A stretch of 64,000 nucleotides of DNA, taken from assembly GCF_030546755.1 (NCBI RefSeq), contig NZ_JAUOPE010000003.1, positions 62,001 through 126,000 on the forward strand, read 5' to 3'. The notes below the pieces were generated by a model. It was given only the letters and a program-made list of their open reading frames with translations, had not been told where the DNA came from and searched no databases. Made by a program: the position numbers and the translations under genes. Shown piece after piece: positions 63,131 through 64,000 of this stretch. Within the stretch, counting starts at the first letter, position 1, and every line of letters begins with the position of its first letter. Source of the DNA: Colwellia sp. 1_MG-2023. Lineage in GTDB: Bacteria; Pseudomonadota; Gammaproteobacteria; Enterobacterales; Alteromonadaceae.

Positions 63131-64000
63131 GTGAGTACATCGGCTAAAATAAGTGTTATTGGGGCGGGTTCGTATGGAACCGCCCTAGCTATTTGTTTTG
63201 CGCGCAATGGTCATGACACCTTATTGTGGGGAAGAGATTCTCAGCACATCAGCAATATGACTGCTTCACGCAGTAATGAAAAATATCTACCGGGCAGCAA
63301 ATTTCCTGAATCGTTATCTTTGTCTGCTGATTTAGCGGCTACTATTCAAGCCAGTGACAATATTTTGGTGGTTGTACCTAGCCATGTTTTTGGTGACATG
63401 CTTAAACAAATCAAACCTTTTTTACGGGCTAATGCAAAAATTGCCTGGGCGACAAAAGGCTTAGATCCACAATCAGGTAATTTATTGCAAGACGTTGCCC
63501 GAGACATTCTTGGTGAAGATATTTCGTTAGCAGTACTTTCTGGCCCTACGTTTGCCAAAGAAATGGCGGCAGGTTTGCCAACTGCTATTTCGTTATCTTC
63601 TACCGATGATGCTTTTGTTTCTGAATTATCAGATTTACTGCATTGCGAAAAAACCTTTCGTGTTTACTCGAATAACGATTTTATTGGTGTGCAATTAGGT
63701 GGTGCCGTTAAAAACGTTATTGCTATTGGTGCAGGCATGGCAGATGGCATAGGTTTTGGTGCTAATGCCCGTACAGCATTAATCACTCGCGGTTTGGTAG
63801 AAATGACTCGTTTAGGTGAAGCCCTTAATGCGCAACCGACTACCTTTATGGGCATGGCGGGTTTAGGCGATTTAGTGCTAACTTGTACTGATAATCAATC
63901 TCGTAATCGTCGTTTTGGCTTAGCCTTAGGGCAAGGAACCAGTGTTGAACAAGCGATGGCAGAGATAGGCCAAGTGGTCGAAGGCTATCGTAATACTAAA
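63131..64000 (+). CDS. gpsA: Glycerol-3-phosphate dehydrogenase [NAD(P)+], 3' end outside window
   Basis: An open frame of 290 codons from GTG 63131 that runs off the window with no stop. The N-terminal NAD loop is [67 protein letters not shown], the catalytic Lys in [15 protein letters not shown] and [20 protein letters not shown] are GpsA hallmarks; the visible end is [12 protein letters not shown]. It makes sn-glycerol-3-phosphate for phospholipids. About 40-45 residues are missing compared with the usual length near 335. Order secB-gpsA is conserved in the class. Confidence 0.95.
   Translation, partial: MSTSAKISVIGAGSYGTALAICFARNGHDTLLWGRDSQHISNMTASRSNEKYLPGSKFPESLSLSADLAATIQASDNILVVVPSHVFGDMLKQIKPFLRANAKIAWATKGLDPQSGNLLQDVARDILGEDISLAVLSGPTFAKEMAAGLPTAISLSSTDDAFVSELSDLLHCEKTFRVYSNNDFIGVQLGGAVKNVIAIGAGMADGIGFGANARTALITRGLVEMTRLGEALNAQPTTFMGMAGLGDLVLTCTDNQSRNRRFGLALGQGTSVEQAMAEIGQVVEGYRNTK

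Noticed and set aside
63112-63134. Near-palindrome between secB and gpsA
   Set aside because: Several mismatches and no T-run; not convincing as terminator or operator.
63346-63855. Minus-strand open frames opposite gpsA
   Set aside because: They lie inside the clear gpsA frame, which was not closed because the window ends.

Overview
The window is AT-rich (roughly one third G+C by eye), densely coded gammaproteobacterial DNA. Protein styles and gene order (gpmI-envC-yibQ next to a rhodanese gene, grxC, secB, gpsA) point to a marine Alteromonadales, most likely Colwelliaceae (Colwellia/Thalassotalea-like). That assignment is inference, because no rRNA or other marker gene is present. No tRNA, rRNA, CRISPR array or intact insertion sequence was seen.

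Layout. (1) 1-179 is the 3' end of the PEP-CTERM response regulator gene prsR. (2) 1173-6935, minus strand, is the XrtA-type exopolysaccharide (EPS) export module: export lipoprotein, chain-length protein, tyrosine autokinase, outer-membrane beta-barrel protein and ATPase. (3) 7161-27717, plus strand, is the main EPS synthesis cluster: a polyprenyl-phosphate sugar transferase, seven glycosyltransferases (GT2 and GT4), a GT-C enzyme, deacetylase, Wzy-like polymerase, Wzx-like flippase, acyltransferase, and an unusual set of amino-acid-type modifiers (Asp/Asn hydroxylase-like, CapK/PaaK-like ligase, asparagine-synthase-like amidotransferase, TupA-like ATP-grasp, CelD-like GNAT). (4) 28160-39621 holds two side-branch cassettes, each with a GtrB/DPM-like GT2, a small flippase (GtrA or SMR-like) and a GT-C enzyme, plus the dTDP-Fuc4NAc pathway (rfbB, rfbA, wecE, wecD-like). 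(5) 39703-48620, minus strand, is the sorting module: heparinase-like lipoprotein, exosortase XrtA with an EpsI-like tail, XrtA-type deacetylase, PrsT TPR lipoprotein, and one PEP-CTERM substrate behind a well-formed sigma-54 promoter. (6) 48810-50878 is a ThiF/E1-like enzyme and an exosortase-associated FeeM-like acyltransferase, separated by a terminator and a 3' remnant of a nucleotide-sugar dehydrogenase gene. (7) 51032-57793 supplies UDP-sugars (WbpP/TviC, TviB, UDP-glucuronate 4-epimerase, Ugd), with a patatin-like lipase and a trypsin-like protease between them. (8) 57908-64000 is housekeeping: yibQ, envC-like, gpmI, rhodanese, grxC, secB and gpsA (cut by the window end).

How it fits together: PrsR with sigma-54 probably drives PEP-CTERM proteins that XrtA anchors or processes, while the neighbouring enzymes build, modify, polymerise and export an acidic EPS. 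UDP-GlcA, UDP-GalA, UDP-GalNAc and dTDP-Fuc4NAc can all be made from genes in view. The ATP-grasp, amidotransferase, ligase and hydroxylase genes suggest the polymer carries amino-acid or amide substituents.
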